A DNA stretch of 49,535 nt. It comes from Symsagittifera roscoffensis (taxonomy: Eukaryota; Xenacoelomorpha; Acoela; Convolutidae). Below the pieces are notes generated by a model that was given only the letters and a program-made list of their open reading frames with translations, was not told the origin of the DNA and searched no databases. Where the stretch lies: assembly GCF_963678635.1 (NCBI RefSeq), contig NW_026971431.1, positions 1-49,535 of the forward strand, given 5' to 3'. Shown here one piece after another: positions 21,881-32,919 of this stretch (position 1 is the first letter of the stretch; each line of letters starts with the position of its first letter). The translations under genes and the position numbers were made by a program.

Positions 21881-22099
21881 ATACTACTAAAGCTGTTTGA
21901 CCACAAATGGGTGTCAAAAAGTGGTACCTAATAGAGGTGCAGAAAAGTATCAAATTCCTGAATGTGATGCCCCCCATAAACCGGCGCCGAGATAAACTAG
22001 GGCTTTAGTTTTCATATGAGCGACAAAACAGGTGAGTCAGGTCGTTTGCAAACTAAAATGTTTATTGGCATTTCTTAACCTCTGTTTTTGCTTGCTGTT

Positions 22100-22674
22100 C
22101 TGACGACTTCACAAAGTGGGAAGGACTTTTTTGTAACTGGTGTTTTTGTGGCGCAGTATGGCACAATTGATGAAAGCTCAGAGGGGATCAATCTCAAGGG
22201 ATTTTACTAAAAATAATCAAGAGTAATTCGGATTCCAAAAGAATTGTCTCTGATTGGATAAAAAAATGGTCAAAATTTTCCGTATTTTAGACTAAATCAC
22301 CCGGAATTCATGCATCATTTGATATAATTTGAGCTTTCGGTCTGCTATATAAAACAACTTTTCATTTCGTTCAGCAACTATTACCTTTCAATTTTCATTT
22401 TCAATCGCCCTTTTAAGTTTTTTCTTCCAGTGTTTAGTTTTTAAAGTAATTGCACTTCAATTGTTGTGGCCAGAACTTTCCGTGCTACTTGTACAGAAAC
22501 AGGTTATTTTTGTTTTTTATTAAAAATGCACCGGTGGAATTTGTTTGAAATATTTTTGGGTTCGAGTGTTTTCTGACGAGTGACGCGCAAGATTCTGAGC
22601 TGACTGAAAAAGTAACCAAGAATTTCAAACTACAAATCAAGAATTTAAGCGTTTGTTTTGTTTATAATTATTCC
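22100..22674 (+). pseudogene. Decayed inverted copy of exons 1 and 2
   Basis: From 22100 the frame reads LTTSQSGKDFFVTGVFVAQ, then YGTIDESSEGINLKGFY and a stop: 34 codons aligned with exon 1 without a frameshift, but the ATG has become CTG. The exon-2 copy (about 22455-22674) reads FPCYLYRNRLFLFFIKNAPV, hits one TGA, then continues ECFLTSDAQDSELTEK. The exon-3 onward part of the gene is absent on this side. It is best read as a duplicated and inverted gene 5' end that has lost function. Confidence 0.65.
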
Positions 22675-22870
22675 TGAATGCTGAGTATTACTTATTAAAA
22701 AAATTAAACTTCAATTTTGAAACAAGTCATTCGTATTGTTTCGCACCATTTGAATTTTAGTTTTAAATTGAATGGGCGCGCTTTCTAATGGGCAAATGAC
22801 TTAAACAAGACTGCTCATTTCAGGGCAAAGACCTCAATAATTCGATTGCCCTTTTTTCCGCGGATCTTCA
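22100..22870. repeat. Outer palindrome arm, right copy
   Basis: Inverted partner of 12.97-13.77 kb. It starts with TGACGACTTCACAAAGTGGG, matching the exon-1 start of the left arm, and ends near AGACTGCTCATTTCAGGGC, matching 13035-13055. Confidence 0.8.
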
Positions 22871-23713
22871 GATAGTAGAAATTCTATTCAAATGTGACTA
22901 GTAAAAAATCAGATTTAATCTGAAAGAAAAACCACATCGAGTACAAATGTTCTATTTTTTCTTCAAAAACGGACCAAAAAGAGAAGTACCAAAGGCCATA
23001 CCACCAAAAAATCTAAATTTGAGCATGATGAAAGCTTAAAGCTTTCTTCTAAAAAACATATGTAAGTGATAAATCACTTCGGTAATCAACCCTTAAAAGA
23101 TATCTATAGTTTAAGACTCATGTTGAAACGCAGTTTTGCGCGCTATTTACACATTTAGTTTTTACACAACGTAGTTTGTGGTATTCTTTTGAAAGCAAAT
23201 CTTAAACTAATTTTGAAGTTCAAAATTAGTCATATGACAAAATTCGAGTCTCATTATTGAAAATATTTCATCTTTGAATTCACAATGTTTGACTTTCGGA
23301 ATAATTTGTTAAATAAAATTTCAACTTCAAACTTCATCAATATAGATAACGGATATGTTTTCCAACATTTAAATTGAATTTTTTAATCTTTTACTTGTGG
23401 GCGAACTGATGTTGTTAATTTCATGAGAAAAAGTGAAGCTTACTGAAGGATTGACAGTCTAAGACAGTTTTCGCAGCCCCAAATATGGAGCATAACCATA
23501 GAAGAAGTGCATTAAACGCTTAAAAAACAAAAATGAATTTTTAAATGCAAACAGACGCTTGAAAAAGATACAATGAACGCAACTAAGTAGAAAAAAAAAA
23601 CATTTTATCTTAACTTTCTATTTTTGAGGAAAAGAAAAAATAGATGGCCAAAATGTTTTTTTTAGTTTCTATCACAATTTGTCTTTGACAGTTTTCGATT
23701 AAGTTCTCCAATT
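22871..23713. other. AT-rich spacer, nothing identified
   Basis: No gene, tandem repeat or inverted pair was recognised between the outer palindrome arm and repeat R copy 3. Confidence 0.4.
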
Positions 23714-23940
23714 TTAGAAAACTGGATCACTATGTGAAAATTTTTATTCCTCTAGGAAATCTGAAATTTAAAATTATTTTTCGAAATTAGAAGTCGATTA
23801 CGTTTTGTGTGATTTTACACTTTCGCTGTTCGACAGTTTGCTTCCTTTCATCCAGGAAATGAAATTAACTGAAAAAAAAATCAAAATTCGAACCACATAA
23901 AAATGAGCCAGAACAAATTTTAAGACTATGCCGAAAAAAT
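23714..23940. repeat. Dispersed repeat R, copy 3
   Basis: TTTAGAAAACTGGATCACTA, TTTTCGAAATTAGAAGTCGA, TTTCGCTGTTCGACAGTTTG and ACAAATTTTAAGACTATG follow the same order as in the 11.4-kb copy and in the same orientation. It is therefore not part of the inverted repeat centred near 18 kb. Confidence 0.6.
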
Positions 23941-24138
23941 TTGAAAGAACAAAACCATTGATTCGTCGACTCTAAAAAATCTGTTTTTTAAAACTTATTA
24001 ATATATTAAGATTTTTGTTCTCGACGAGTCTATCTTGTTTTTGCTGAGCAAATGGTTCTGCAAAATTATTATAAATTTTATTTACAAGTGCGGGATAAAT
24101 AATACAGACCTGTGAAAAACATTCAATTCAGCAATTTT

Positions 24139-25302
24139 CATTACGAAGCCAAACTGTGCACTGGATAGGGACACAATTTTGCCTCTGTATGTTCCTGGTT
24201 TCGAGAGTCAATTCTTTAAAAATGTTCCAAATTGTAAATGGATTCCGCTAAAAAAATGTCCGTGAATTCCTTGTACAAATACTGGTAGCAAAAATTTTGT
24301 CGGCATATTTTAGTTGATGCGGACTCCTCAAAAAACTAATACCGCTAGTCGTTCTGGCTTCCGCAACTGTAATTGGATTCAGCAAAAAGGAAGTGGCTTC
24401 CGCAAACTATAATTGGATTCCGCAAGTTTGTTTTTTACTGAACTTGCATATGAACAATTAAAAGCTAGAGCTGGAATTTTTATCTATAGCAATGCGGAGT
24501 TTCAAACAAAGACTTAACCATTTTCAGCGGAATCCACGAAGAAATTTTAAAACATTGGTTAAATAAATCGGTGGATATCAACTTTTAGCAGCGATCACCC
24601 AAAAAATTTCCTCAATTGAAGGAGTTTCTTCTTTTTTTTGATATCATTGGGAATATTTCAGTTACCAGTTATTGAGATCGAAGTTGGGTGCAAATTCGCA
24701 GGAACTGAGATCAAAATTGGATGTTTGACAGGAATTGTTATCGAAGGTGTCAGTCATGGCAAGAATCGAGATCGAAGTTAGATGTTTGACAGAAAGTGAG
24801 ATCGAAGTTTGGTGTTTGTCAGGATTTGAGATCGAAGTGGGGTGTAAGTTAGGGACAGGGGTTGAGATCGAACGTTTGGTATTTGAACTGGTAGCTGATC
24901 ATATATAATAAAATTATGTAATTTAAAACGCTACTACATATGTAACTTGTATCCCCAAGCAAAATGGGTATTCCAAATACAATTTTCAAATTCCACGTAC
25001 AGTTTGCGGACTCCGCTTGCAATTTTGGATTTTCCTTTAGCTCACTTCAATTATATACAGTTCTTATTGATTGTTCGTGGATTCCACAAATTCTTACGGA
25101 ACCCACCGATACTGTTGCGGATTCTGCAACTTCGTCTGTTTTTTGAGCGCTAAAGTGTTTAAGGTATTTGGTTCTGGAATCCAAAGCAGCAAAGAAGATC
25201 AAAGACAAGAAGCAATGTCGCGGATTTAGCAACAAATCTGATTTTGACCTGTTGCGGATTCCGCTTTAAATGCACAGATTGCACAGTTTGGCCTTGTTAT
25301 TG
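24139..25302. mobile_element. TIR element, copy B (about 1.16 kb)
   Basis: Left end CATTACGAAGCCAAACTGTG at 24139; inverted right end GCACAGTTTGGCCTTGTTAT closing at 25302. The order of internal features matches copy A: GGATTCCGC words, a GAGATCGAAGTT minisatellite at 24.68-24.89 kb, the motif GAACTGGTAGCTGATCA, more GGATTCC words, then GATTTTGACCTGTTGCGGAT. It lacks the coding fragment present in A. The ends are more diverged than those of A, so it is probably older. No transposase is encoded. Confidence 0.85.
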
Positions 25303-25685
25303 CCTTACTTAGTTTTTTATTCCGGTTTTTTTAGACAAAAACTCAATTCTCTAAATGTAAAAACACCCATTTACCAAAAAAAACACATGTTAACGTTTCA
25401 TTGTCGCATAACAATGATCCCTTAACAAATGTATATAACCCACGGTTTTTTGATTTTTTGATAGTGACAATCTTCATTTGGGTATTTTTTCCATTTGACA
25501 AAACTGGTTGAACAGTAGGCTAACTCTGATTTCAGCCATCCATATGACTTTTCTATTTCAACTGATCTTTCTAAAGATAATTAAAAGTCAAAGCCAAGCC
25601 GCTGAAATAAAATTTTAAGCTGAATTAATTTTTAAATTTTTTTTCGGAAAAAAACAGTAACGACGTAAACGAAACTATTGAACGT
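25303..25685. other. AT-rich spacer
   Basis: No gene or repeat recognised. It lies downstream of the stop codon of the minus-strand frame that begins at 25976. Confidence 0.4.
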
Positions 25686-25976
25686 TCAGCAAGTATATGC
25701 CAAGTTTTCTCCAACCTTTACAGCCAAACAAATCTCTGGTTTGTATCGCATGAACTTCTCCCCGAGCGCTCTCTCCACTGCTGAGAAATCCACGACCTGC
25801 TGATTACTCTCTATTGCCGAAAAGGCCATTGCAAGGTATACGAGCTCAGTGTCCAGTTCAGCCAGGTCCACAACGTTTTTATTATTCACTAAATTACTGT
25901 CAATTTTCCTCGCAGATGTAGCCAAATTCCTGGAGCTGCAAAACATCAGGCGATATACATCCAGATCATAAAACAT
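25686..25976 (-). CDS. Open frame of 96 codons, unknown function
   Basis: ATG at 25976 opens MFYDLDVYRLMFCSSRNLAT and the frame closes GENLAYTC-stop at 25686. The middle (VVDLAELDTELVYLAMAFSA, then ERALGEKFMRYK) is helical and amphipathic, and the block is distinctly richer in G and C than the DNA on both sides, as expected for coding sequence. An internal TGCAGCTCCAG could be an acceptor, so this may be a terminal exon whose upstream exons lie elsewhere, or a short single-exon gene. No family is recognised. No signal peptide or membrane segment is visible. Confidence 0.5.
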   Translation of the reverse strand: MFYDLDVYRLMFCSSRNLATSARKIDSNLVNNKNVVDLAELDTELVYLAMAFSAIESNQQVVDFSAVERALGEKFMRYKPEICLAVKVGENLAYTC

Positions 25977-26476
25977 TATGTTTCTTTGAAAGCACTTTTT
26001 AACAGCATAATGAGCGGCCCGCTATGCTGCGTTACTTAACAGTGTAGCAAAATGCTGTGCAAGTAGAACAGAAAATCTCGACAATTGTCTTCGCAAAAAA
26101 AAACAGTTTAGCAACATAATTCAGTTTTTTTGGTACCAAAATGCCGGTAACAGAAGCTACAGGAACTACTAAAAAACGCTTGAGAAACGTAAACGTATAA
26201 AATTTTTGATGAGAAACTTATTTCATTGTCAAAGAGAAGAACTAATTTCGCTGGAAAGCAGCAAAACCAATTATGTTCTTTTAAAACTTTTCAATCAGGA
26301 ATGAAAGAGTTATAATATGATATAAGTAGTTGATGTTGGAGCTGATCAGGGGGGGGGGGTATGGGAGACCCCATGTATTAAGATACGTTGTAGATTTCCG
26401 GTTTCCCATGCTATGTATTAACATTGGGCATGGATTTCACAATGTATTAGGATAGGGAATACCAATGGTAAGGTTT
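25977..26476. other. Spacer upstream of the retrotransposon
   Basis: Contains a GC-rich imperfect hairpin at about 26003-26030 (AGCATAATGAGCGG / CCCGCTATGCT), a run of eleven G at about 26349-26359, and three or four diverged units around ATGTATTA (26372-26450). The BEL element is inserted immediately after these. No gene. Confidence 0.5.
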
Positions 26477-26481
26477 CATGG

Positions 26482-26723
26482 TGTTATATGCCAATTTGAC
26501 AATTGACAACCATCTTAAATGACTTCAACTTTTCACATGCAATCAGGAAAACTGGGGGAAAAAATTGAAAACCAAAACTCAGCAAATACAAAATTGAAAA
26601 AACTGCAAAATTGAATTACCAAACACGTGCAACCAACTAATTTATAATCAAATCAAAGTTCAAAACAAGAAAGACTCAAGTACATCGTGTAAATTAGAAT
26701 CGATTACATTTTCGTTTTCTATA
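26482..26723 (+). repeat. 5' LTR of the BEL/Pao element
   Basis: Begins TGTTATATGCCAATTTGAC and ends TTTTCTATA. It is followed at once by TGGCACTCAGCTAAATTGCC, whose leading TGG is as expected for a tRNA primer-binding site (26724 onward); the priming tRNA is not identified. Confidence 0.9.
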
Positions 26724-27097
26724 TGGCACTCAGCTAAATTGCCAGAAACCACACCCTTGCTCTACCCCATGACCAGGCTGGAAGAACAGTTTGTCTTTAG
26801 TGCCAACCAAGGAACACTCGTTTTGCAGTTGCTTAAGATAAAAAAAATCGGTTTAACAATTTGGACCCCCATAGCTTAACTTTGGTATAGGGACGTTAAC
26901 TTTACGTTTTGTTTATATTACTTTCCGCCTGTTTAAGTATCAGAACGATTTACTATCAAGCATTTGTAACTTTCAATTGCTTATTTTATTTCGTTATAAT
27001 TATTTGAAAATATATTTACCGCACCATTGTTCTTTTGCTTCGTTTCTTTTTAAGTTTAGGTCTAGCTACCTAGGACATAGCTGACTCAGAAACCGAG

Positions 27098-28500
27098 ATG
27101 AAGAAAATTCTCAGCAATTTGGAAGACGCCACTACGTACCTTGTAGACTACCCGACTGAGCATGCCAGTGTGGAGGATCTCATCAACCGCTTCACTGATA
27201 TACAAGACGAACACGACGACATCATGGATGAATTTAGACAGATGCTACAAAAAAATACAACAGAGACAACTCCACAACAGCAGAACACTAATGCCACCAC
27301 AGTTCAAGCCCCCTACACAGCTGATTCAGTGCAACAACAGACAATATTAGATCGGGACTCTAGCCAGACGTCAACATTATCCAAAAGCAGCCATCAGTCC
27401 GGATCATCAGTTCAGCAAACAGTAGAGGACCAAAACTTTCCAGACAGCCGAGATACTCAGCAGCAAGTCCCCCAGACAGGTTTCGAAATAGACAGACCAC
27501 CACTTCAACAAACAGAACACGACACCACCAACGCAAACCTCAGCTTCAACATAGTTACAGAACAGAAAATCATTCCAGCAGCAGTACCTCAGACATCAAG
27601 TAACGGACAGTCACGAGCAAACTACAGTCTTATGACCAGGCCGCCAAAAGTAAAAATCGAGCCTTTCGACGGAAACCCTATGAAATGGAGCATGTGATTT
27701 GGACTCTTCGAAGCAACAATCCACAATCAAGCCATCTCGGACGCCGAAAAGATGACTCATCTGCAGACTTTAACTACTGGAAAAGCAAATCAAGCTATTT
27801 CTGGCTACTCCTGCAATAACACTATGTACAACGCTGCCCTCCACGAACTACGACGACGATATGTACGACCCGACATCATCATCAATGACTTCGCCAACAG
27901 ACTACAGAGCTTCAAGCAGCCATCAACTCATCGCAGGGATTCGTACATGGAATTGTCCACATTCATCAGTAACATAGTGGAAACATTTCGGACGCTTGGG
28001 TTCAAAGACGATTTAAACTCTACAATATACGTTCAATTCGCCGTCAGCAAATTGCAACACCATCAGCAGATTCAGTGGACACAGTACATCACCGCCCAGA
28101 ACATCGACCAGCCTAATTTTACCGCCTTCAACGACTGGATCAGGTAGTTTGTATTAGCATGCGATCACTTACCACCTATGCAACCGCAGCAAATAACCCT
28201 GGACTCGAACGATCGACAACAAATAGCCCCAAGACTTTGACACGCCAACGGATCTTGACCATCAACCAACCAGCCTTCACAGAAGACTTCCCAAAATTGG
28301 AGTGCGAATACCCGACCCCCATGTCTCTTCGACGGACAAACTCACCACCTAGCTTACTGCAGCATGTATTAGAATTCACCTTTGGGAGAGAAGAAGAGAC
28401 TCGTTTCTGAAAAGAAACTTTGTTTCGTCTGCCTTGGCCAACATCAAGTAAAAGACTGCCCATCAAAGCACATGCAGCAAATGCAATCAGCATCATCACA
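27098..28500 (+). pseudogene. BEL/Pao gag (broken)
   Basis: ATG at 27098 opens MKKILSNLEDATTYLVDYPT. A glutamine/serine/threonine-rich linker follows, then a gag core (PPKVKIEPFDGNPMKW, later ELRRRYVRPDIIINDFANRL). The frame is cut by TGA at 27695-27697, where a tryptophan codon is expected, and TAG at 28145-28147. Beyond that it shifts between two frames (around 28.23 and 28.38 kb) before a zinc knuckle, KLCFVCLGQHQVKDC (28412-28461), returns to the original frame. Gag forms the capsid-like particle. This copy cannot make a full-length product. Confidence 0.85.
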
Positions 28501-28614
28501 CAACTCTACACGACAAACAACGAACACAAAGAACAGCAAATTGTAATCCAAACCAGCGACCGAATCAGGTCAACCATCTTGCCAGCCGAAAGAAGATATC
28601 AAGAATCAACAGCT

Positions 28615-29240
28615 CACTGCTGCTACTTTTACCAATAACATTACGACACCGCAATATATACCTTAATGTATACGCTTTTCTTGATACAGGAAGTACAAAT
28701 AGCTACATATCGCAACCGACAGCAGCATATCTTCAACTGGAGGAAACTAACCATCAGGAACAACTGCTCATTGGAGGTTTCTTCAACTCACAAACGATAG
28801 AGGCTAAGACAGTGGATATTACAGTTCATTCATTTGGAAATAACACTTTAGCGTTTAAACTAACTAATGTTTTGATCAAAGAGAACATCAACTTGAATGC
28901 AGCGGAGCCCGAAAAGTTGAACGACATCTGCAGCCAATACGAACACCTTAAGGATATATGTTTTCCGGACTTCAGCAACAACGACGTAGCCTTAGTGATT
29001 GGAACGGACAAAATTGACATCATCAGCCCGAAGACCATCATCAAAGGAAATCAAAATGAACCTCGAGCAGTCCTTACAGCCCTAGGATGGACAATAGCAG
29101 GACCTAACAACGACATTGGATACTTTTCAGCCACCAAGCAACAGCCACCCCAATACAGTTATCAACTGACGACACATAAATCTCGGATCTTCTCGCTTCA
29201 TTCTGGCGAATGGAAACCTATGCCACATCATCTGAAATAA
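28615..29240 (+). pseudogene. BEL/Pao aspartic protease and start of pol
   Basis: An open frame of about 200 codons carries the catalytic FLDTGSTNSYIS at about 28677-28712, followed by FPDFSNNDVALVIGTDKIDI, LGWTIAGPN and SLHSGEWKP before a stop at 29240. The order (DTG, then 'LIG.D', then 'GW...G') is that of the BEL/Pao protease-to-RT linker. It is in a different frame from gag and from RT. Confidence 0.85.
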
Positions 29241-30325
29241 CGATGTCATCGGACGAAAGACACGCTATGCAAACACTTCGGAAAACCATGTAATTGTACA
29301 ACAACCGCTATCAACTTGGACTTCTGTGGAAACCAAATGCAAATCTTCCCAACAACTATAAAGCAGCAATTACCCAATACTACTGGATGAAAAAACAACT
29401 TAACAAGAATTCAGAAAAGCTGGCTCTCTACCAGAATGCAATTGACCAGGATCTCAGCAAGCACTACATACGGAAATTAGAGCCAGACAAAATACCTTCG
29501 ACAGGATGGCTTTTACCTGAACGAGGCGTAATCAACCCAAACAAGCCAGGAAAACTTCGTCGTGTTTCCAATGCCAAATCCAAATTTAAAGGAGTTTGTC
29601 TGAATGATATGCTTCTCACTGGACCTGAGTTGCTCTGCAATCTACTAGGAGTAATTACTCGATTTCGCGAAGGAAGGCATCCCATTAATGCCGACATTGA
29701 AGGGATATATATGCAGGTTTCTGTTAACCCCGAAGACAGAAAATATCTTCGTTTCCTCTGGAGAGCGGAAGAACCCGAATTTTTTGAGTACACTCGATTC
29801 GTCTTTGGAGCCAAATGTTCTCCTACTTGTGCAATTTACGCATTAAGAACTTGCGCAGACGACAATGCTGAAAGCCATCCCCACATCAAAAAAGTTGTCT
29901 ACGAGAACTTCTACATGGACGACTTCTTCGAAGCCACCGACGACATCGACACCGCAGTGAAAATCATAGAAGACCTTCGAAACGTACTACAACAAGGAAG
30001 CTTCAACCTGACGAAGTGGATCACTACGGATCATAGAATTCTGCAATTAATACCAGTAGAACATAGATCCATCACCATAGACGAAATCAAGGAACCCAAA
30101 ATTTTCAAACGAATTCTCGGAACACGATGGAGAGTAAGTAACGATACACTCAGCTTCACTACTGACAAACTACACGAACTCGCCCAGAAGAAACCTACAC
30201 AACGGAACCTACTTCGCGCAGCTTGCTCAATCCTTGACCCAATTGAAAAAGCAGCACCTATTACGATTCGACTACGAATAATCCAGCAAGCAATTTGGAG
30301 AAAAGGAATGAAGTGGGACGACTAA
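29220..30325 (+). pseudogene. BEL/Pao reverse transcriptase
   Basis: After one stop at 29291-29293 the frame is open for 343 codons. RT landmarks occur in order: YQLGLLWK, GWLLPERGVINPNKPGKLRR, FKGVCLNDMLLTGPELL, INADIEGIYMQV (first catalytic Asp), LRFLWR, FVFGAKCSPTCAIYAL and the catalytic box FYMDDFF near 29911. A stop at 30323 truncates it before the RNase H. The palm residues appear intact. In many relatives the motif after the fingers reads VVFD; here it is RRVSNA, suggesting decay. Confidence 0.92.
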
Positions 30326-30927
30326 ATTACACGAGAAATGATACCTGAACTGTTTGAGCGTCTCAACGAGAGAAACGATCTACAGACAGTGAAAAATTTT
30401 CCCGAAATTGTTTTGGATACAGCTACGACAACATCGCTCTTCATGTTTTTTCAGATGCCTCCTACAGCGCCCTAGCAGCAGTCGCTTACTTTGTATACAG
30501 CAACAGTGCCACTCGGCAAATCTGCAGCGCCTTTGTTCTAGGAAAAGCTCGAGTGGCTCCTCTAAAACAACACACAATAACTAAATTGAAATTACAAGCC
30601 GCAGTTTTTGGTGCTCGCCTCGCAAAGTTCATTCGCAGAAAACAAAGGATTGACATCAACTCTACGCATATGTGGACAGACAGCACAACAGCGCTTCAAT
30701 GGACACAGGGATCTGATAAACGACAACCAATTTTTGTGGCTCACAGATTTGCAGAAAATTTAGAAAGCACCCAAGCGAGTCAATGGAATCATTGCCCAGG
30801 ACCCCTAAACACAGCAGACGACGGAACCCGTGGAATACCCCTATCAGAATTCAGTAAAAAGTCAAGATGGTTCACCGACCAAAATTCATATGTGAACCAG
30901 AATGCAACTGGCCAAAGCTACAGTTAA
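30326..30927 (+). pseudogene. BEL/Pao RNase H-like domain
   Basis: In a frame different from RT: HVFSDASYSALAAVAYF (first Asp), KLKLQAAVFGARLA, MWTDSTTALQW (third acidic residue) and CPGPLNTADDGTRGI. In most BEL/Pao sequences the second segment reads LELQAAV with the catalytic Glu; here the codon is Lys. The domain would therefore be inactive apart from the frame breaks. Confidence 0.88.
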
Positions 30928-31243
30928 TCGACGCCAATACGGATACCTTGCAACTCAACGATCAAACTGGACAAATGGATGAAATAGCAACAAACCCAAT
31001 GCTCGCTTTTCAAGCTTCCACCGAAAAGACACAACAAAGCTTCATCGATTACAGCAGATTCTCCAAATGGACAACAGTTCTCAGAAAAACTGCATGCGTG
31101 CCGCCAGGATTTTTAAAGATAAAGGATTACAGTCCCGCAACGAAAGCCCGACCACCGAACTGACAAACAACAACATGATTGCCGCAAAGAATTTTATCTT
31201 CAAGCAGACGCAATGAGACAGCTACAAACCAGAGATCTACGCA
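30928..31243 (+). pseudogene. Degenerate RNase H-integrase linker
   Basis: Sequence between the RNase H and integrase blocks. YSRFSKWTTVLRKTACV is recognisable as the typical 'RFSS..RL.RV.A' linker of BEL/Pao, but frames change twice (near 31100 and 31160). Confidence 0.6.
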
Positions 31244-32539
31244 TTGACAAAAAATAAACGATTCAACACAACTAGCAGACTTCGACACCTATCACCATTT
31301 CTAGACAAAGACGGACTCTTGCGAGCACGTGGACGCCTCGAGAAATCTCAATTGGACTATTGCATAAAACACCCGATTATCTTTGATGGAAACCACCCAG
31401 CAGTTAACCTCTTTATAGGACAAACCCACAAAGACAACCAGCATTCGCCACGCCAGCACTTGAAAAATTTTCTTCAAAACGAGTATTGGATTTTCTGTGT
31501 TCGCGCACACATTGACAATATCATAAAAAACTGTTACGACTGCCGATGACAACAGGCAACTGGACTACAGCCGGAATTTGCGCCCCTACCCGCCTTCAGA
31601 TTTCGAGAAGATAAACCATTCCCGTTTCAACAAACAGGATTTGATCTCTTTGGACCGTTTGCTTCGAAAACCGCAGGAAACTACAACAAACGCTACGGCT
31701 TTATATAGACTTGCTTTAGAACACGAGCCGTACATCTTGAGATGTGCCAGGACCAATCAGTCAACCCCTTCATCAAAACCTTACGACGATTCTTCGCTCG
31801 CAGAGGACAACCAGCCAAAATTGTTTCAGATAATGATACAAATTTTACCGCAGCCCAAAAAGAACTCAACAGACACTTCGACGCTGATGTTACACGACAA
31901 TTCTACGCCAATCATCAGATTGAATGGACCTTCAACCCTGCCTATGCTCTTCATTCCGGAGGTGTATGGGAACCACTCATAAGATCAGTCAAAGACTCGT
32001 TCTATGCCATCATAGGAAGCCAGATTCTAACAGACGACATATTCAACACCGTTCTTTGCGAAGTTGAACACTTCATGAACGCAAGACCCATCACTACAGT
32101 TTCAGCATCATCCGATGATGTTGAAGCCCTCACCCCAAATCATTTTCTTCTCTGGAGATCGCATGCCAACATGCCAACTCTACAAACCCAACAGCCCTCA
32201 ACACTCAGTCGACAATGGAAATTCGCCCAACAACTCGCAACCCATATTTGGAAACGCTTGATGAAGGAGTTTATTCCAACACTACTGCCAAGACAACGAT
32301 GGACAAAGAAGACGCCGCCTATCAAAATTGGAGAAATTGTCTGGATTCTTCAGGATATGACGCCACGAGTACTCTGGCCAATTGGACGGATCACAGGAAA
32401 CAAACCAACTGATGATGACGAGATCCGCGTTTACTTCGTCAAAATAAGAGACAAAATTGCGTCAATACCAGCCATTAGACTAGCACCTGTTAGTCCGGAT
32501 TACTGCAATCAACCAGCAAACAAAGATTCACGACAATGA
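31244..32539 (+). pseudogene. BEL/Pao integrase
   Basis: One frame with two internal stops (TGA 31547-31549, TAG at about 31706). N-terminal zinc motif: THKDNQHS with CYDC. DDE core: GFDLFGPFA (Asp), IVSDNDTNFTAAQKEL (Asp), LHSGGVWEPLIRSVK (Glu). Then HFMNARPIT, LTPNHFLL and the C-terminal GEIVWILQDMTPRVLWPIGR block diagnostic of BEL/Pao. The stop at 31547 sits where an Arg is normal (CGA to TGA). The catalytic triad is intact. Confidence 0.92.
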
Positions 32540-32694
32540 GAGCCTCACATCAAAGCAGCCTTGCGCCGACAGCCATAGCCGATAACTTCATTTGACACTT
32601 AAACCACCGTTAAGCCAGCGTTTTAACTTTATAACTAGGAACTACCCCACCCCTTTTTACTTAATTTAATTTGCAACTGCAAAATGAGGCCGAG

Positions 32695-32914
32695 TATTAT
32701 ATGCCAATTTGACACTTGACAACCATCTTAAATGACTTCAACTTTTCACATGCAATCACGAAGACTCAGCAAAAGCAAATTGAAAAAAAAAAAATGCAAA
32801 ATTGAATTACCAAACACGTGCAACCAACTAGTTCATAATCAAATCAAAGTTCAAAGCAAGAAAAACGCAAGTACATTGTGTAAATTAGAAACGATTACGT
32901 TTTCAATTTCTATA
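32695..32914 (+). repeat. 3' LTR of the BEL/Pao element
   Basis: Begins TATTATATGCCAATTTGAC (first dinucleotide TA in place of TG) and ends AATTTCTATA, followed by the CATGG duplication. Just before it, AAAATGAGGCCGAG is the likely but weak polypurine tract. Confidence 0.88.
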
Positions 32915-32919
32915 CATGG

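Larger units (their letters stand above)
26477..32919 (+). mobile_element. BEL/Pao LTR retrotransposon with 5-bp target duplication
   Basis: The element occupies 26482-32914 (6433 bp) and is flanked on both sides by CATGG (26477-26481 and 32915-32919). Two LTRs of 242 and 220 bp enclose remnants of gag, aspartic protease, reverse transcriptase, RNase H and integrase in the order typical of BEL/Pao. The single polyprotein frame is broken by at least five stops and several frame changes, so the copy is inactive. LTRs are about 90% alike by eye, with one 23-25 bp deletion in the 3' LTR. BEL/Pao elements are widespread in nematodes, insects and other animals. 5-bp duplications are usual for the group. 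Confidence 0.95.

Noticed and set aside
12970-22870. CRISPR array or phage-like system in the repeat region
   Set aside because: No short palindromic repeats with uniform spacers, no cas genes, and intron-bearing genes nearby show that this is eukaryotic DNA.
26724-26745. Naming the tRNA that primes the BEL element
   Set aside because: The TGG start fits a primer site, but the following bases do not match a tRNA 3' end that I can name with confidence.
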